Shown here piece after piece: positions 25,987 through 34,441 of a stretch of DNA of 55,300 nt (position 1 is its first letter; the number at the start of each line of letters is the position of its first letter). The translations under genes were made by a program, and so were the position numbers. Below the pieces are notes generated by a model. It did no database searches. It had not been told where the DNA came from and was given only the letters and a program-made list of their open reading frames with translations. The stretch lies in assembly GCF_013299165.1 (NCBI RefSeq), contig NZ_JAAFKD010000039.1, positions 1-55,300 on the forward strand, given 5' to 3'. This DNA comes from Microcoleus sp. bin38.metabat.b11b12b14.051. GTDB lineage: Bacteria; Cyanobacteriota; Cyanobacteriia; Cyanobacteriales; Microcoleaceae.

Positions 25987-26709
25987 CTACCGTTGCTGAC
26001 CTACCTGCTTATTTCGTTTTCTGCCCGAACAGATGATTACTGCCCCTGTCATCAGGAGTGCTACTACTGTACCCGGTTCTGGGATAGATGTTGCTCTCTG
26101 AGAGCTGGTGTTTGTGTATATGTTTGTGAAGCTCGGCAGGGTCGCCTGTATGGGTGGAGGTGATACGACTATCGGCGGGGCTAGTGGCAATAGCGGTATC
26201 GGGTCTGGTGTTGGTACTGGCGATGCAACTACCGGCGGCGGTAGTGGTTCTACTATCGTTGGTGGTGGTGTTGCTAGTGATTCAGTTGCTACCGGCGCTT
26301 GTGGTTCTACTATCGGTGCTGGTGATTCAACTACGGGCAAGGGTAGCGGGTCGGGTGATGCCAGCAGCGGTGGCGCTACGGGCAAGGGTAGCGGGTCGGG
26401 CGATGCCAGTGGCGATGGCGCTACGGGTAAGGGTAACGGGTCGGGCGATGCCAGCGGCGATGGCGCTACGGGCAAGGGTAACGGGTCGGGCGATGCCAGC
26501 GGCGCTACAGGATCTGCGGTTGCTGGAGCTGTGGCTGCTGGAGATTGTGGGCTGCTGGTGGCATTACCAGGCAAGCAGGCACTTGAAAAGTTTCCGGGCC
26601 CACACACATCGACTGCTGCTGAAGCCGGAGGGGCGGCAGCTAGATAGTAGAACCCTGTTGCCATTGTGGCAGAGAGTCCAATCGCTAGTTTTGCCAGTGG
26701 CGTACACAT
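25987..26709 (-). CDS. PEP-CTERM exported protein with proline-rich 15-residue repeats
   Basis: The 240-residue protein starts MCTPLAKLAIGLSATMATGF with a signal ending ASA, and ends SIPEPGTVVALLMTGAVIIC then SGRKRNKQ. That is a PEP-CTERM sorting signal: a PEP motif, a hydrophobic helix and a basic tail, recognised by exosortase. Between them lie about four copies of PLASPDPLPLPVAPS, a 45-bp DNA repeat, and further Pro/Val/Ala sequence. Such proteins are typically moved to the envelope or extracellular matrix. No exosortase gene is in the window. The two long plus-strand frames through the repeat are composition shadows. Confidence 0.75.
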   Translation of the reverse strand: MCTPLAKLAIGLSATMATGFYYLAAAPPASAAVDVCGPGNFSSACLPGNATSSPQSPAATAPATADPVAPLASPDPLPLPVAPSPLASPDPLPLPVAPSPLASPDPLPLPVAPPLLASPDPLPLPVVESPAPIVEPQAPVATESLATPPPTIVEPLPPPVVASPVPTPDPIPLLPLAPPIVVSPPPIQATLPSFTNIYTNTSSQRATSIPEPGTVVALLMTGAVIICSGRKRNKQVGQQR

Positions 26710-27189
26710 AACTATTTAGTTAAACAGTGGTTAAATCGGAAAATAGAAATAGTGCTAGGATGAGCGCTGCACGGCGGGCAAGGATTTGAAAGAACTCAAA
26801 ATATATGGATGTTTTCTGTCGCGGACGCCGATAAAAGATAGTATAGCGCTTGAGGCTAACTCCCAAACACTTCGATCGTTTTATTCTGTTTGACCTCGCT
26901 CTCGCGTAGCGTGGTCTGCACTATTTAGTAGTTGGCAAGGAGTGAAGCAACATTTTTGGTCAACCTCTCTACCAACAGCCGTTACGGGCATTAACAAATA
27001 GTCTCTTTACCTTGACCGCTGCCTCCTGACATTCATTATTGAACTCTTCGCAAACTAGCTCTGCTGTATTTTAATTTACAATGCACAATCCGACTACTCT
27101 TTTATAGTCTCATGCTGCGACCGAATCTGTCCTCAGTATATGTACGTATATTCCCGAATGTCAACTACTTGAAGGCAATATTTAAGTAT
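26710..27189. other. intergenic spacer, nothing identified
   Basis: About 480 bases between the PEP-CTERM gene and hflX. A TTTGACCTCGC ... GGTCAACCTC pair at 26890-26970 resembles the ends of the hairpin segment at 7846, but pairing is poor. No gene or clear terminator was found. Confidence 0.4.
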
Positions 27190-28992
27190 TTACCGAGGGT
27201 AGAGGGCGTATTGAATGAGCTGGGCTAGTCTCTCGCGGAGAGTTTCCATTCCGAGACCTTTGGCGGCAGAGATAAATACGGCTTGAGGAAACTCTTCTCG
27301 GGCGAGGGCGAGAGTATCTCCGTCTACGGCATCAATTTTGTTGAAAACTACCAGGGCGGGCCCGGGAGTTACGGGCATATCTGTCAAAATATTCATGACA
27401 GATCGAATTTGGCTCTGCCACGCCGGATGGGACAGATCGACGAGGTGCAGCAAAGCATCGGCGTCTGTGACTTCTTCGAGGGTAGCTCGAAAAGCGTCGA
27501 TCAAGGACGGCGGCAGTTCGCGAATAAAGCCCACTGTATCTGTGAGGACGATCGACAGCGGTTCACCGGTGAGGGCGCCCGGAATCGTCAGCTTTCGGGT
27601 GGTGGGGTCGAGGGTGGCAAATAACTGGTCGGCTGCGTAGACCTGCGAATTGGTGAGCAGGTTGAGCAGAGTCGATTTACCGGCGTTTGTGTAGCCGACG
27701 ATCGCGACTGAGGGTACGTCCATGTGATGCCGGTTCTGCCGCAGCCGGAAGCGGTGGGCCAGTAGTTGATTGACTTCTTGCTGCAATCGAGAAATGCGTT
27801 TGGCGATCGTCCGCCGTTCGGTTTCGAGTTTAGTTTCCCCCGGGCCTCTGGTACCGATGCCGCCGCCTTGTCTCGACATTGCTTGACCGCGACCTGTCAG
27901 GCGGGGCAGGCTGTACTGTAGCTGGGCCAGCTCGACTTGCAATTTACCCTCGCTGGTGCGAGCTCTTTGAGCAAAGATGTCGAGAATTACCTCAGTACGA
28001 TCGACTACGCGAATACCGATCTGAGTTTCCAAGTTGCGTATTTGTGCTGGGGACAGGTCGCGATCGAATACCACGAGGTTAGCGCTAATGGTTTGAGCGG
28101 TGAGGGAAATTTCTTGAATTTTGCCTTCGCCGACGACTGTCTGCGGGTGGGGGTTCGATCGCTTTTGACGCACTGTTTGCAGCACCTGACCCCCGGCGCT
28201 TTCTACCAGCCGGGTAATTTCTGCGAGTCCGTCCTCAAAATCCAGCAGAGTCATGTGCTGAGTCATGACACCAACCAAGAGCACTTTATCTTGGTCTGCA
28301 TCTACTTGTCTGGCGACAAATTCAGCTTGAAAATCTGCTTCGAGTCCTTCCACCAACTCCAGAAAATCTTGGTCTGCGAGGTCGTCCAAACTCAGAGGTT
28401 CTGATATTTTCCAGGGAAAGTTTTGAGTTTTGATTGGTGAGTTTTGAATTAAAGGCTCTTCTATTTCCTGTTTGTCATCAGTTGAAGCTGGTTCTAACTT
28501 AGCGGTTAACACTGAAAACTCAAAATTTGGTCGGTCTCCCTGGGGTATCAGGTGAACGAGATAAGTTTCTTGGATGTAACCTGCCGCACCGCCGCCGCGG
28601 CGTTGAAATCCTCCGCCACTAAGTGTCAGCCACACGAGGGCGTCGAGGCGCTGAATTGCCATGGCGGTGATGGCTGCTTCACTGGGCATTTCCGGCTTGA
28701 GGTGGGTGGCGATGCACCGAATGCCGCTGAGGCGACCTCCCCCGTAGCGGGGCAATTCTAGGGGCGCAATCTGGGTTTGGCGGGGCGTACCGACGCCGAC
28801 GCGAATTACTTGTCCGCGGCGGTTGATGTAGGTGCAGATTGGTTTGTCGATTTCGGTGCTGATGGCTGCGACGCGCTGGGCGAATTCTGCCGTGGTGATG
28901 CGATCGCCCGGTAGTCGCTGGTGGTAAAGCTTTTCGAGTTGTTTGAGTTGGCTGGACTTGAGACCCTGAAGGTTGCCGTAGATGGTTTCGAT
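27190..28992 (-). CDS. hflX: ribosome-associated GTPase HflX, probable AUC start
   Basis: HflX is a GTPase that binds and splits stalled ribosomes. The C-terminal G domain has SVAIVGYTNAGKSTLLN (P-loop), DTVGFIRELP (G3) and VVFNKIDAV (G4). Before it stand the HflX domain (QTVVGEGKIQEISL) and RLTGRGQAMSRQGGGIGTRGPGETKLE. The first standard start codon in frame is a TTG at 28755, but homologous sequence continues upstream without a break: ETIYGNLQGLKSSQLKQLEK, YINRRGQVIRVGVGTPRQTQ and PLELPRYGGGRLSGIRC. No ATG, GTG or TTG occurs between the TAA near 29030 and 28755. I place the start at ATC 28990-28992, eight bases after an AGGGAG Shine-Dalgarno sequence, giving about 600 residues. A sequencing error in the start codon is the alternative. 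Confidence 0.9.
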   Translation of the reverse strand: METIYGNLQGLKSSQLKQLEKLYHQRLPGDRITTAEFAQRVAAISTEIDKPICTYINRRGQVIRVGVGTPRQTQIAPLELPRYGGGRLSGIRCIATHLKPEMPSEAAITAMAIQRLDALVWLTLSGGGFQRRGGGAAGYIQETYLVHLIPQGDRPNFEFSVLTAKLEPASTDDKQEIEEPLIQNSPIKTQNFPWKISEPLSLDDLADQDFLELVEGLEADFQAEFVARQVDADQDKVLLVGVMTQHMTLLDFEDGLAEITRLVESAGGQVLQTVRQKRSNPHPQTVVGEGKIQEISLTAQTISANLVVFDRDLSPAQIRNLETQIGIRVVDRTEVILDIFAQRARTSEGKLQVELAQLQYSLPRLTGRGQAMSRQGGGIGTRGPGETKLETERRTIAKRISRLQQEVNQLLAHRFRLRQNRHHMDVPSVAIVGYTNAGKSTLLNLLTNSQVYAADQLFATLDPTTRKLTIPGALTGEPLSIVLTDTVGFIRELPPSLIDAFRATLEEVTDADALLHLVDLSHPAWQSQIRSVMNILTDMPVTPGPALVVFNKIDAVDGDTLALAREEFPQAVFISAAKGLGMETLRERLAQLIQYALYPR

Positions 28993-28995
28993 AAC

Positions 28996-29593
28996 TGTTT
29001 CTCCCTCGCGCTCTGTTGATCTCCTATCTTAGTTAATTCCGGGGCGATCGTGTTCGGGTTTGCAGTTGAAATTTATTCAGCCGACAGCGGACTGTTGACA
29101 GCGGACTGTTGACAGCGGACTGTTGACAGCGGACTGTTGACAGCGGACAGCAGATCCCGCCCGCTCTCGTCGAGGGGTAGACAGTTGACGGCAATCCGGG
29201 CGACCTCTACCTGCAACCAATAGGATTCGAGTAATCAATAGTCTGATTTTAATTTATAGATAAAAGAGATTTGCCCTCAACCACTTCTTTCTGGTATTTT
29301 TTTGGGCTGCAAGCAATTCGCCGATTCAGTATTGTCGAGTCACCACCGCCGTTGCTGGTCGCTGCTGGGCCCAGACAGGGTTTCACGGCCGCCATCTGGG
29401 CTGGTGGCTGTGTTTAGTATCTACACATACAAGGCAGCCATTAAAAAATCTCGTTTAACAAAACTTAACACGTTATTTCGGATCTCAAAATCCTCCTTTA
29501 GACTTGTGTGTATTTTGAGCCTATCGGCAGATAGCAATGTAGAAATTAGCTCGCTACGATGATAGGCGAAACATGATTAAGGAATGTAAAAAC
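28996..29593. other. intergenic spacer between hflX and the Hlip gene
   Basis: About 600 bases. It contains the 14-bp tandem repeat at 29083-29151 and, nearer the Hlip gene, an A/T-rich segment at 29440-29480 that probably includes the divergently oriented Hlip promoter. The open frame at 29302-29562 is not protein-like. Confidence 0.45.
29083..29151. repeat. 14-bp tandem repeat (GACAGCGGACTGTT), four copies plus a partial
   Basis: Perfect units start at 29083, 29097, 29111 and 29125, followed by a partial unit. It lies about 90 bases upstream of the hflX start. Confidence 0.9.
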
Positions 29594-29806
29594 ATGGAAA
29601 CTCGTCCTACTAACCTACCTTCAACTGCTAATGCCTACAACGGCAAAGATCGGAACGCTTTTCTGTTTGGCTTCAACCCACAAGCCGAACTTTGGAATGG
29701 TCGCTTGGCGATGATCGGTTTCTTAGCTTATTTGCTTTGGGACATGGCTGGATATAGCGTTCTGCGCGACATACTGCACTTTCTGCCTACCTATATCGTT
29801 AAATAA
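29594..29806 (+). CDS. high-light-inducible (CAB/ELIP/Hlip) chlorophyll-binding protein
   Basis: The 70-residue protein has the Hlip signature in one membrane helix: FGFNPQAELWNGRLAMIGFL, with the ExxNxR chlorophyll-binding motif. Hlips bind chlorophyll and carotenoid in the thylakoid membrane and protect photosystems and new chlorophyll-protein complexes under strong light. I prefer the ATG at 29594 over the one at 29573 because it gives the typical length and has AAGGAA upstream; the longer form adds MIKECKN. psaK lies about 300 bases downstream in the same direction, with a hairpin between them. A high-light response is inferred from the family. Confidence 0.88.
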   Translation: METRPTNLPSTANAYNGKDRNAFLFGFNPQAELWNGRLAMIGFLAYLLWDMAGYSVLRDILHFLPTYIVK

Positions 29807-29821
29807 TAACGAGCAGTATTG

Positions 29822-29863
29822 CCTGTCTGGCAGCCTGAGTAAATGCGGCAAAAGCCAGACAGG
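29822..29863 (+). terminator. hairpin after the Hlip gene
   Basis: CCTGTCTGGC (29822-29831) and GCCAGACAGG (29854-29863) form a perfect 10-bp stem with a 22-base loop, 15 bases past the stop codon. No U-tract follows, so this may be a stabiliser rather than a classical terminator. Confidence 0.5.
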
Positions 29864-30102
29864 TTAACAGTGGTGGCAGTGACTTGGGCTTGGTTCCTAT
29901 GTATCTTTCGTTACTTTTGAATGGCCTTAAAAGAATTCTTGCTGTGATTCGATGATTGCAGGTGGGGGCGCGATCGCTGGCGCGGTGAATGTGGAGAGCA
30001 AAGCAGATATTGATTGCGTCAACGCTCTCGCCCCTGCTCTATTCGTGGCAAGCAATTCGATCGAGACTCTCTGATACTTTATTAAAAATAGGAGCATCAA
30101 CG

Positions 30103-30381
30103 ATGATTAACTCAAATTTACTGGCAGTAGTGGAGTCGGCTGTGACTGACACAGCGTTAGGAAATTGGCAAAAGCCGCTAGTGATGTTTGTTTGCAATAT
30201 TTTAGCGTTGCTAGTTCTGAGCCGCAGAATTTGGTATCCCCACGTCGGGCCGAAAATGCCTTTGCCTTTTCCGGCTTTGTTCAACAATGTTAGCGTACCG
30301 GCATTTCTGGCTTGCATGAGCGCGGGTCATTTGCTGGGAACGATCGCGATTTTGACGCTCGGTGTTGACAATTATTTTTAG
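30103..30381 (+). CDS. psaK: photosystem I subunit PsaK (PSI subunit X)
   Basis: The 92-residue protein has two membrane helices joined by a polar loop: PLVMFVCNILALLVLSRRIW, then YPHVGPKMPLPFPALFNN, then VPAFLACMSAGHLLGTIAIL. The GHxLG motif and YP....P loop match PsaK, a peripheral PSI antenna subunit that binds chlorophyll and carotene. The start is certain: AGGAG at 30090-30094 lies eight bases before the ATG at 30103; the longer open frame is not coding. It follows an Hlip gene, so it may be a stress-type PsaK (as PsaK2 in other cyanobacteria), but sequence alone does not separate the isoforms. Confidence 0.88.
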   Translation: MINSNLLAVVESAVTDTALGNWQKPLVMFVCNILALLVLSRRIWYPHVGPKMPLPFPALFNNVSVPAFLACMSAGHLLGTIAILTLGVDNYF

Positions 30382-30688
30382 AAGCAAATGCGCGACTGTT
30401 GTGGCAATTAGTTGCTGCGATGGATTGATTAAAATGCGAAAATTTTGCAGGGTAAGTGCAATAAATGCACTCACCCTAATTTTAAGTTTCGAGGCAACTG
30501 TTTGGGTGGCGCCTCGACGTGCTATTTTTCACGATTAATTGACCAGCCCAAAAACGGGTACAAGAGCCGACGCTATTGTGTGGATATCCCAAGATTTTAG
30601 ACTTTTGCTCAAACTCCCAGATGTAGCTGTGGCATAAATCTAAAATCTAAAATCTAAAATCTAAAATCGACTGACGAGGTGTAAAACA
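30382..30688. other. spacer with terminator and dispersed repeats
   Basis: Beyond the psaK terminator, the spacer holds the CCAAAAACGGGTACAAG repeat at 30548 (also at 14183) and the CTAAAAT heptamer array at 30636-30668 just before the SRPBCC gene. Confidence 0.6.
30449..30486 (+). terminator. rho-independent-type terminator after psaK
   Basis: AGGGTAAGTGCA and TGCACTCACCCT form a 12-bp stem with one mismatch around a short loop (30449-30478), followed by AATTTTAAG. It is about 70 bases past the psaK stop. Confidence 0.65.
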
Positions 30689-31378
30689 ATGGAATCTACT
30701 TCGATCGCAAATTCTGACAAACAAAACCAAAACACCGGCGATAGCGAACGCTGGGCTTCGTTGATTGGTGGGGGAGCGCTGGTACTGTTGGGCTTGTCGC
30801 AGCGTTCACTCAGAGGTGCTTTGCTGGCGGTTGCGGGGGGCGGTTTGGCCGCTCGCGGGCTGGGGGTTGTGGAGGGTTTGCAGTCGGCCGCAGACGCGAA
30901 TCAAAGTATTAAAGTTGAAAAGACGGTGACGATCGACAAACCAGCCGATGAATTGTACCGTTACTGGCGCGATTTTGCGAATTTGCCTCGGTTTATGAAG
31001 CACCTCAAACACGTGACGGTAATCGATGACAAGCGTTCTCACTGGATTGCCAGCGCGCCGATGGGCAATAGTGTAGAATGGGATGCCGAGATTGTGGGTG
31101 AAGAAGAAAATCGCTTAATTGTTTGGGCGTCTGTGGAAGGGGCTGATGTGGACAATTCTGGTTTTGTGCGCTTTCAACCGGCACCCGCAGGACGGGGTAC
31201 TGAGGTAAAAGTTGTGATTGAATACAACCCTCCGGGCGGTGCGATCGGTGCTGGTGCTGCTAAACTATTTGGGGAAGCTCCCGAACAGCAAATTGCTGAT
31301 GATTTGCGCCGCTTTAAGCAGTTTATGGAAGCTGGGGAAATCGCTACGACGGAAGGTCAATCTTCTGGCCGCAAGTAA
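30689..31378 (+). CDS. SRPBCC (polyketide cyclase/dehydrase-like) membrane-associated protein
   Basis: The 229-residue protein begins with a polar stretch and a Gly/Leu-rich hydrophobic segment (RWASLIGGGALVLLGLSQRS...GALLAVAGGGLAARG). A START/SRPBCC-type helix-grip domain follows: IKVEKTVTIDKPADELYRYW, RDFANLPRFMKHLKHVTVID, MGNSVEWDAEIVGEEENRLI and GTEVKVVIEYNPPGGAIGAGAAKLFGEAPEQQIADDLRRFKQFME. Proteins of this layout are common in bacteria and bind hydrophobic ligands; the ligand here is unknown. The start is supported by GACGAGGTG upstream. A long array of palindromic repeats begins 35 bases after its stop. Confidence 0.85.
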   Translation: MESTSIANSDKQNQNTGDSERWASLIGGGALVLLGLSQRSLRGALLAVAGGGLAARGLGVVEGLQSAADANQSIKVEKTVTIDKPADELYRYWRDFANLPRFMKHLKHVTVIDDKRSHWIASAPMGNSVEWDAEIVGEEENRLIVWASVEGADVDNSGFVRFQPAPAGRGTEVKVVIEYNPPGGAIGAGAAKLFGEAPEQQIADDLRRFKQFMEAGEIATTEGQSSGRK

Positions 31379-31413
31379 TAAGTTCGATGGTATCCGCTCG
31401 TCTAACAATAATC

Positions 31414-31877
31414 AGTTTGTAGTGAGGACTTCAGTCCTTTCTTTGGGGGAATTGAAATAAATTAGGACTAAAGTCCTTACTACGAACCTTTGAGTTTGTA
31501 GTGAGGAGTTCAGTCCTTTCTTTGGGAATTGAAATAAATTAGGACTAAAGTCCTTACTACGAACCTTTGAGTTTGTAGTGAGGACTTCAGTCCTTTCTTT
31601 GGGAATTGAAATAAATTAGGACTAAAGTCCTTACTACGAACCTTTGAGTTTGTAGTGAGGAGTTCAGTCCTTTCTCTGGGAATTGAAATAAATTAGGACT
31701 AAAGTCCTTACTACGAACCTTTGAGTTTGTAGTGAGGAGTTCAGTCCTTTCTCTGGGAATTGAAATAAATTAGGACTAAAGTCCTTACTACGAACCTTTG
31801 AGTTTGTAGTGAGGACTTCAGTCCTTTGTCTGGGTATTAAAATCAGTTAGGACTAAAGTCCTTACTACGAACCGTTG
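31414..31877. repeat. 77-bp tandem array, six copies, each an internal hairpin
   Basis: Units start at 31414 (79 bp), 31493, 31570, 31647, 31724 and 31801. In each, GTAGTGAGGACTTCAGTCC on the left faces GGACTAAAGTCCTTACTAC on the right, giving a long stem, and each arm is itself a small GGACT/AGTCC palindrome. Differences are single bases (GGACTTC versus GGAGTTC, CTTTGGG versus CTCTGGG), and the last copy is the most divergent. Confidence 0.95.
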
Positions 31878-31919
31878 AGTTTGTGTTACTAAAATATTGG
31901 TTTGTGAGATTATTAGCTG

Positions 31920-32294
31920 ATGCCGTCAGAAGTAATTTTTGGCAATGCGGGTGCTGAAGGTGCCAGTCGCGGCGGGTGGTTTGCGGGTCACTTTATGACG
32001 CCGCTCGATGACGCGCGATCGACTTCTACGTTAGAGGTAAAATGGGGCGTTCACTCGGCCGGAGATTGCAGGACTCAGTGGGCAGTAAATGCGGTAGCAA
32101 CTACGCTTTCTATCCTGGTAAAAGGGAGGTTTCGCTTGCAATTTCCTTCGCAAGAAATCTTGCTGTCTCGCGAAGGAGATTATGCTCTATGGTTGCCGGG
32201 AGTGCCTCATTATTGGTCGGCATTGGAGGATTCGGCGATCGTGACTGTGCGCTGGCCTTCGCTACCGGGTGATAGTTCTACTATTAAGAATTAA
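31920..32294 (+). CDS. cupin-like small protein
   Basis: The 124-residue protein reads MPSEVIFGNAGAEGASRGGW ... LEVKWGVHSAGDCRTQWAVN, then TLSILVKGRFRLQFPSQEIL and GDYALWLPGVPHYWSALEDSAIVTVRWPS. The pattern of a conserved sugar- or signal-type cupin barrel is visible: G..F.L.F, then G.Y.LW.PGVPH.W. No cysteine or serine catalytic dyad is seen. Homologues in cyanobacteria are sometimes labelled signal peptidase, which the sequence does not support. Its 3' end overlaps the convergent galK by 11 bases. Confidence 0.65.
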   Translation: MPSEVIFGNAGAEGASRGGWFAGHFMTPLDDARSTSTLEVKWGVHSAGDCRTQWAVNAVATTLSILVKGRFRLQFPSQEILLSREGDYALWLPGVPHYWSALEDSAIVTVRWPSLPGDSSTIKN

Positions 32295-33381
32295 GTTTAA
32301 CTTCGGGAACTAAAACGCGGCCGCTATAACCGGCGCGCTGGTAGCGATCGATCGCCTCTGATGCAATAACATCCGCTTTGCCGCTTTTGACTAGAGCTAC
32401 GCAAGCACCGCCAAAACCTCCGCCCGTCAGCCTCGCGCCGAAGACTCCGGGGATTGACTGCAAGATTGCCGCCAAGGTGTCTACTGCGGGTACTGAAACT
32501 TCGTAGTCGTCGCGCATACTGGCGTGGGAAGCATTCATCAACTCGCCAAAACGCTCTGCTGGCAAGGATTTTACTGCTTCGAGCACGCGGTTGTTTTCGG
32601 TGACGACGTGGCGCGATCGCCTGTTGAGCGGTTCCGGCAATACTTCGACTGCTTTGGGATCGGTGATATCTCTAAGGGCTTTAACGCCCAATCTGCGGGC
32701 GGATTCTTCGCACTGGGCCCGCCGCTGGTTGTAGCCGCTTCCGGCTGCTAGTTGGTGGCTTTCGCCGCTGTCAATGACTAAAATTTCTGTACCTGTGGGG
32801 AAAGGTACCGGGCGGTATTCGAGGCTGCGGGTGTCAAGAAATAGCATGGTGTTGGTGTCTGCTAAACTCGACGCCATTTGATCCATGATGCCGCAGTTCA
32901 AGCCTGCATATCGAATTTCGGCTAGCTGTCCGATTTGAGCGAGGCGCACGTCGTCTAGGGGTAGGTTGAGCAGGGCGCGCATTCCTCTGAGGGTGGCTAT
33001 TTCTAAAGCGGCGCTGCTGGACAAACCGGCGCCGATCGGCACGTTCGAGGTAATGTAGACATTTATTGGCGGTATTTTGTATCCTTCTTTTTCTACGAGT
33101 CTGATGCAGCCGCAGATATAACTTACGAATTTTTGCGGTATGGTATCGTCGTCTGAAAAATTTATGAGTTCGTCATATTCTGCTGAATAAAAATGGTATC
33201 GGCTGTCGCTGCTCAAGCCGATTTGTACTGTTGTGCGCTGAGGAATTGCCGTCGGAAGTACAAATCCGTCGTTGTAGTCTGTATGTTCGCCCAGCATATT
33301 TACTCTTCCGGGCGCGCTGGCTTGGGTTTTGGGTAATGTACCAAATACTCGTTGGAATTTCATTTTTGGGGAATTAGTCAT
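32284..33381 (-). CDS. galK: galactokinase
   Basis: GalK phosphorylates alpha-D-galactose at C1 with ATP, entering the Leloir pathway. The 365-residue protein is a GHMP kinase with the galactokinase signature ASAPGRVNMLGEHTDYNDGF, the ATP loop VPIGAGLSSSAALEIA, CGIMDQMASSLA and the C-terminal RLTGGGFGGACVALV. The catalytic aspartate is the D of IMDQM. Length is normal. No galT or galE gene is adjacent. The start is just before repeated GGTCATT/GCGAATTG sequence. Its stop overlaps the end of the cupin gene on the opposite strand. Confidence 0.95.
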   Translation of the reverse strand: MTNSPKMKFQRVFGTLPKTQASAPGRVNMLGEHTDYNDGFVLPTAIPQRTTVQIGLSSDSRYHFYSAEYDELINFSDDDTIPQKFVSYICGCIRLVEKEGYKIPPINVYITSNVPIGAGLSSSAALEIATLRGMRALLNLPLDDVRLAQIGQLAEIRYAGLNCGIMDQMASSLADTNTMLFLDTRSLEYRPVPFPTGTEILVIDSGESHQLAAGSGYNQRRAQCEESARRLGVKALRDITDPKAVEVLPEPLNRRSRHVVTENNRVLEAVKSLPAERFGELMNASHASMRDDYEVSVPAVDTLAAILQSIPGVFGARLTGGGFGGACVALVKSGKADVIASEAIDRYQRAGYSGRVLVPEVKLNS

Positions 33382-33383
33382 TG

Positions 33384-33459
33384 GTCATTAGTCATTGGTC
33401 ATTGGTCATTGGTCATTGCGAATTGCCAATTGCGAATTGCGAATTGCCAATTGCGAATT
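33384..33459. repeat. simple GGTCATT and AATTGCG repeats
   Basis: Runs of CATTGGT/CATTAGT are followed by alternating GCGAATTGC and CAATTGC units, filling most of the spacer between galK and rsmA. Confidence 0.8.
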
Positions 33460-33613
33460 TGTAAACTTTTTTTTTATCGTTAATCCTTTTATGATGCCCA
33501 AGTTTTTTCCTGAATTCAACCCCTGTTTACAAAAATAAACATGACTTTAGGTTGGGAAAAAATATGAGCTTGTGATAGAATGAAAGGCTAAGATTTATCC
33601 AACAATTCAAAAA

Positions 33614-34441
33614 ATGCGATCGACCAGACCCCGGAAACAGTTTGCTCAACATTGGCTCAAAAGCGAGAAAGCCTTAGATAAGATTGTGAAAGCGGCGAGT
33701 TTGGAGGGTTCTCGCGTCCTGGAAATCGGGCCGGGCACGGGGATTCTGACTCGGCGCTTGCTGGCTGCGGCTGAGTCTGTTGTTGCTGTGGAGATCGATC
33801 GAGATTTGTGCCTAAAACTCGCGCAGCAACTCGGCAAAACCGACAACTTTTTACTGCTGCAAGGCGATTTCCTGGAAATGGATTTAGAAGCGGAACTAAG
33901 GGTATTTCCCAAATTCCAAAATCCCCATAAAGTTGTTGCCAACATTCCCTATAATATCACAGGGCCGATCCTCCAAAAACTGCTGGGAACGATATCTGCC
34001 CCTGCTGCGAAGCCCTTCGAGGCGATCGTACTATTAGTGCAGAAAGAAGTAGCCCAAAGGCTTTACGCTAAACCTGGTTCTACAGCTTTTGGGGCTTTGT
34101 CAGTGCGAGTCCAGTATTTAGCAGAATGTGAGTTAATTTGCGACGTACCGTCAAAAGACTTTTATCCGCCGCCAAAAGTCGATTCAGCCGTGGTGCGGCT
34201 GCTTCCCAGAGTAATAGAAACGCCAGCGGTTAATCCGCGCTATTTGGAGACTTTAATCAAGTTAGGATTTGGCAGCAAGCGCAAGATGCTGCGAAATAAT
34301 TTGAAAGGATCTGTGGATTTAGATAAACTCGTTCAATTGTTAGAAGAGTTACAGATAAATACTCAATCTCGTGCTGAAGATTTAAGCGTGGCACAATGGG
34401 TAAATTTGAGCAATAATTTGTTTGACAAACAGATTGTTTAG
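33614..34441 (+). CDS. rsmA: 16S rRNA (adenine1518-N6/adenine1519-N6)-dimethyltransferase
   Basis: RsmA (KsgA) dimethylates two adjacent adenines in helix 45 of 16S rRNA, a late step in small-subunit assembly. The 275-residue protein begins RPRKQFAQHWLKSEKALDKI, which includes the conserved Q-x-x-L region. The SAM-binding VLEIGPGTGILTRRLL follows, then VVAVEIDRDL, and the catalytic NIPYNITGPIL (NLPY-type motif). The C-terminal domain has DFYPPPKVDSAVVRL and FGSKRKMLRNNLK, both family hallmarks. Cytoplasmic. No ispE or pdxA is adjacent; the neighbour is the divergent galK. Confidence 0.95.
   Translation: MRSTRPRKQFAQHWLKSEKALDKIVKAASLEGSRVLEIGPGTGILTRRLLAAAESVVAVEIDRDLCLKLAQQLGKTDNFLLLQGDFLEMDLEAELRVFPKFQNPHKVVANIPYNITGPILQKLLGTISAPAAKPFEAIVLLVQKEVAQRLYAKPGSTAFGALSVRVQYLAECELICDVPSKDFYPPPKVDSAVVRLLPRVIETPAVNPRYLETLIKLGFGSKRKMLRNNLKGSVDLDKLVQLLEELQINTQSRAEDLSVAQWVNLSNNLFDKQIV

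Noticed and set aside
26108..26711. Long plus-strand Gly/Ser- and Val/Leu-rich frames across the PEP-CTERM gene
   Set aside because: Shadows of the proline-rich repeat; the minus-strand frame has a signal peptide and a sorting signal.
29453..29472. Possible high-light RpaB (HLR1) box upstream of the Hlip gene
   Set aside because: TTTAACAAAACTTAACAC only loosely resembles the two direct TTACA-type half-sites; the match is too weak to annotate.
31379..31877. Possible CRISPR array
   Set aside because: Units are contiguous 77-bp tandem copies without unique spacers, and no cas genes are present.
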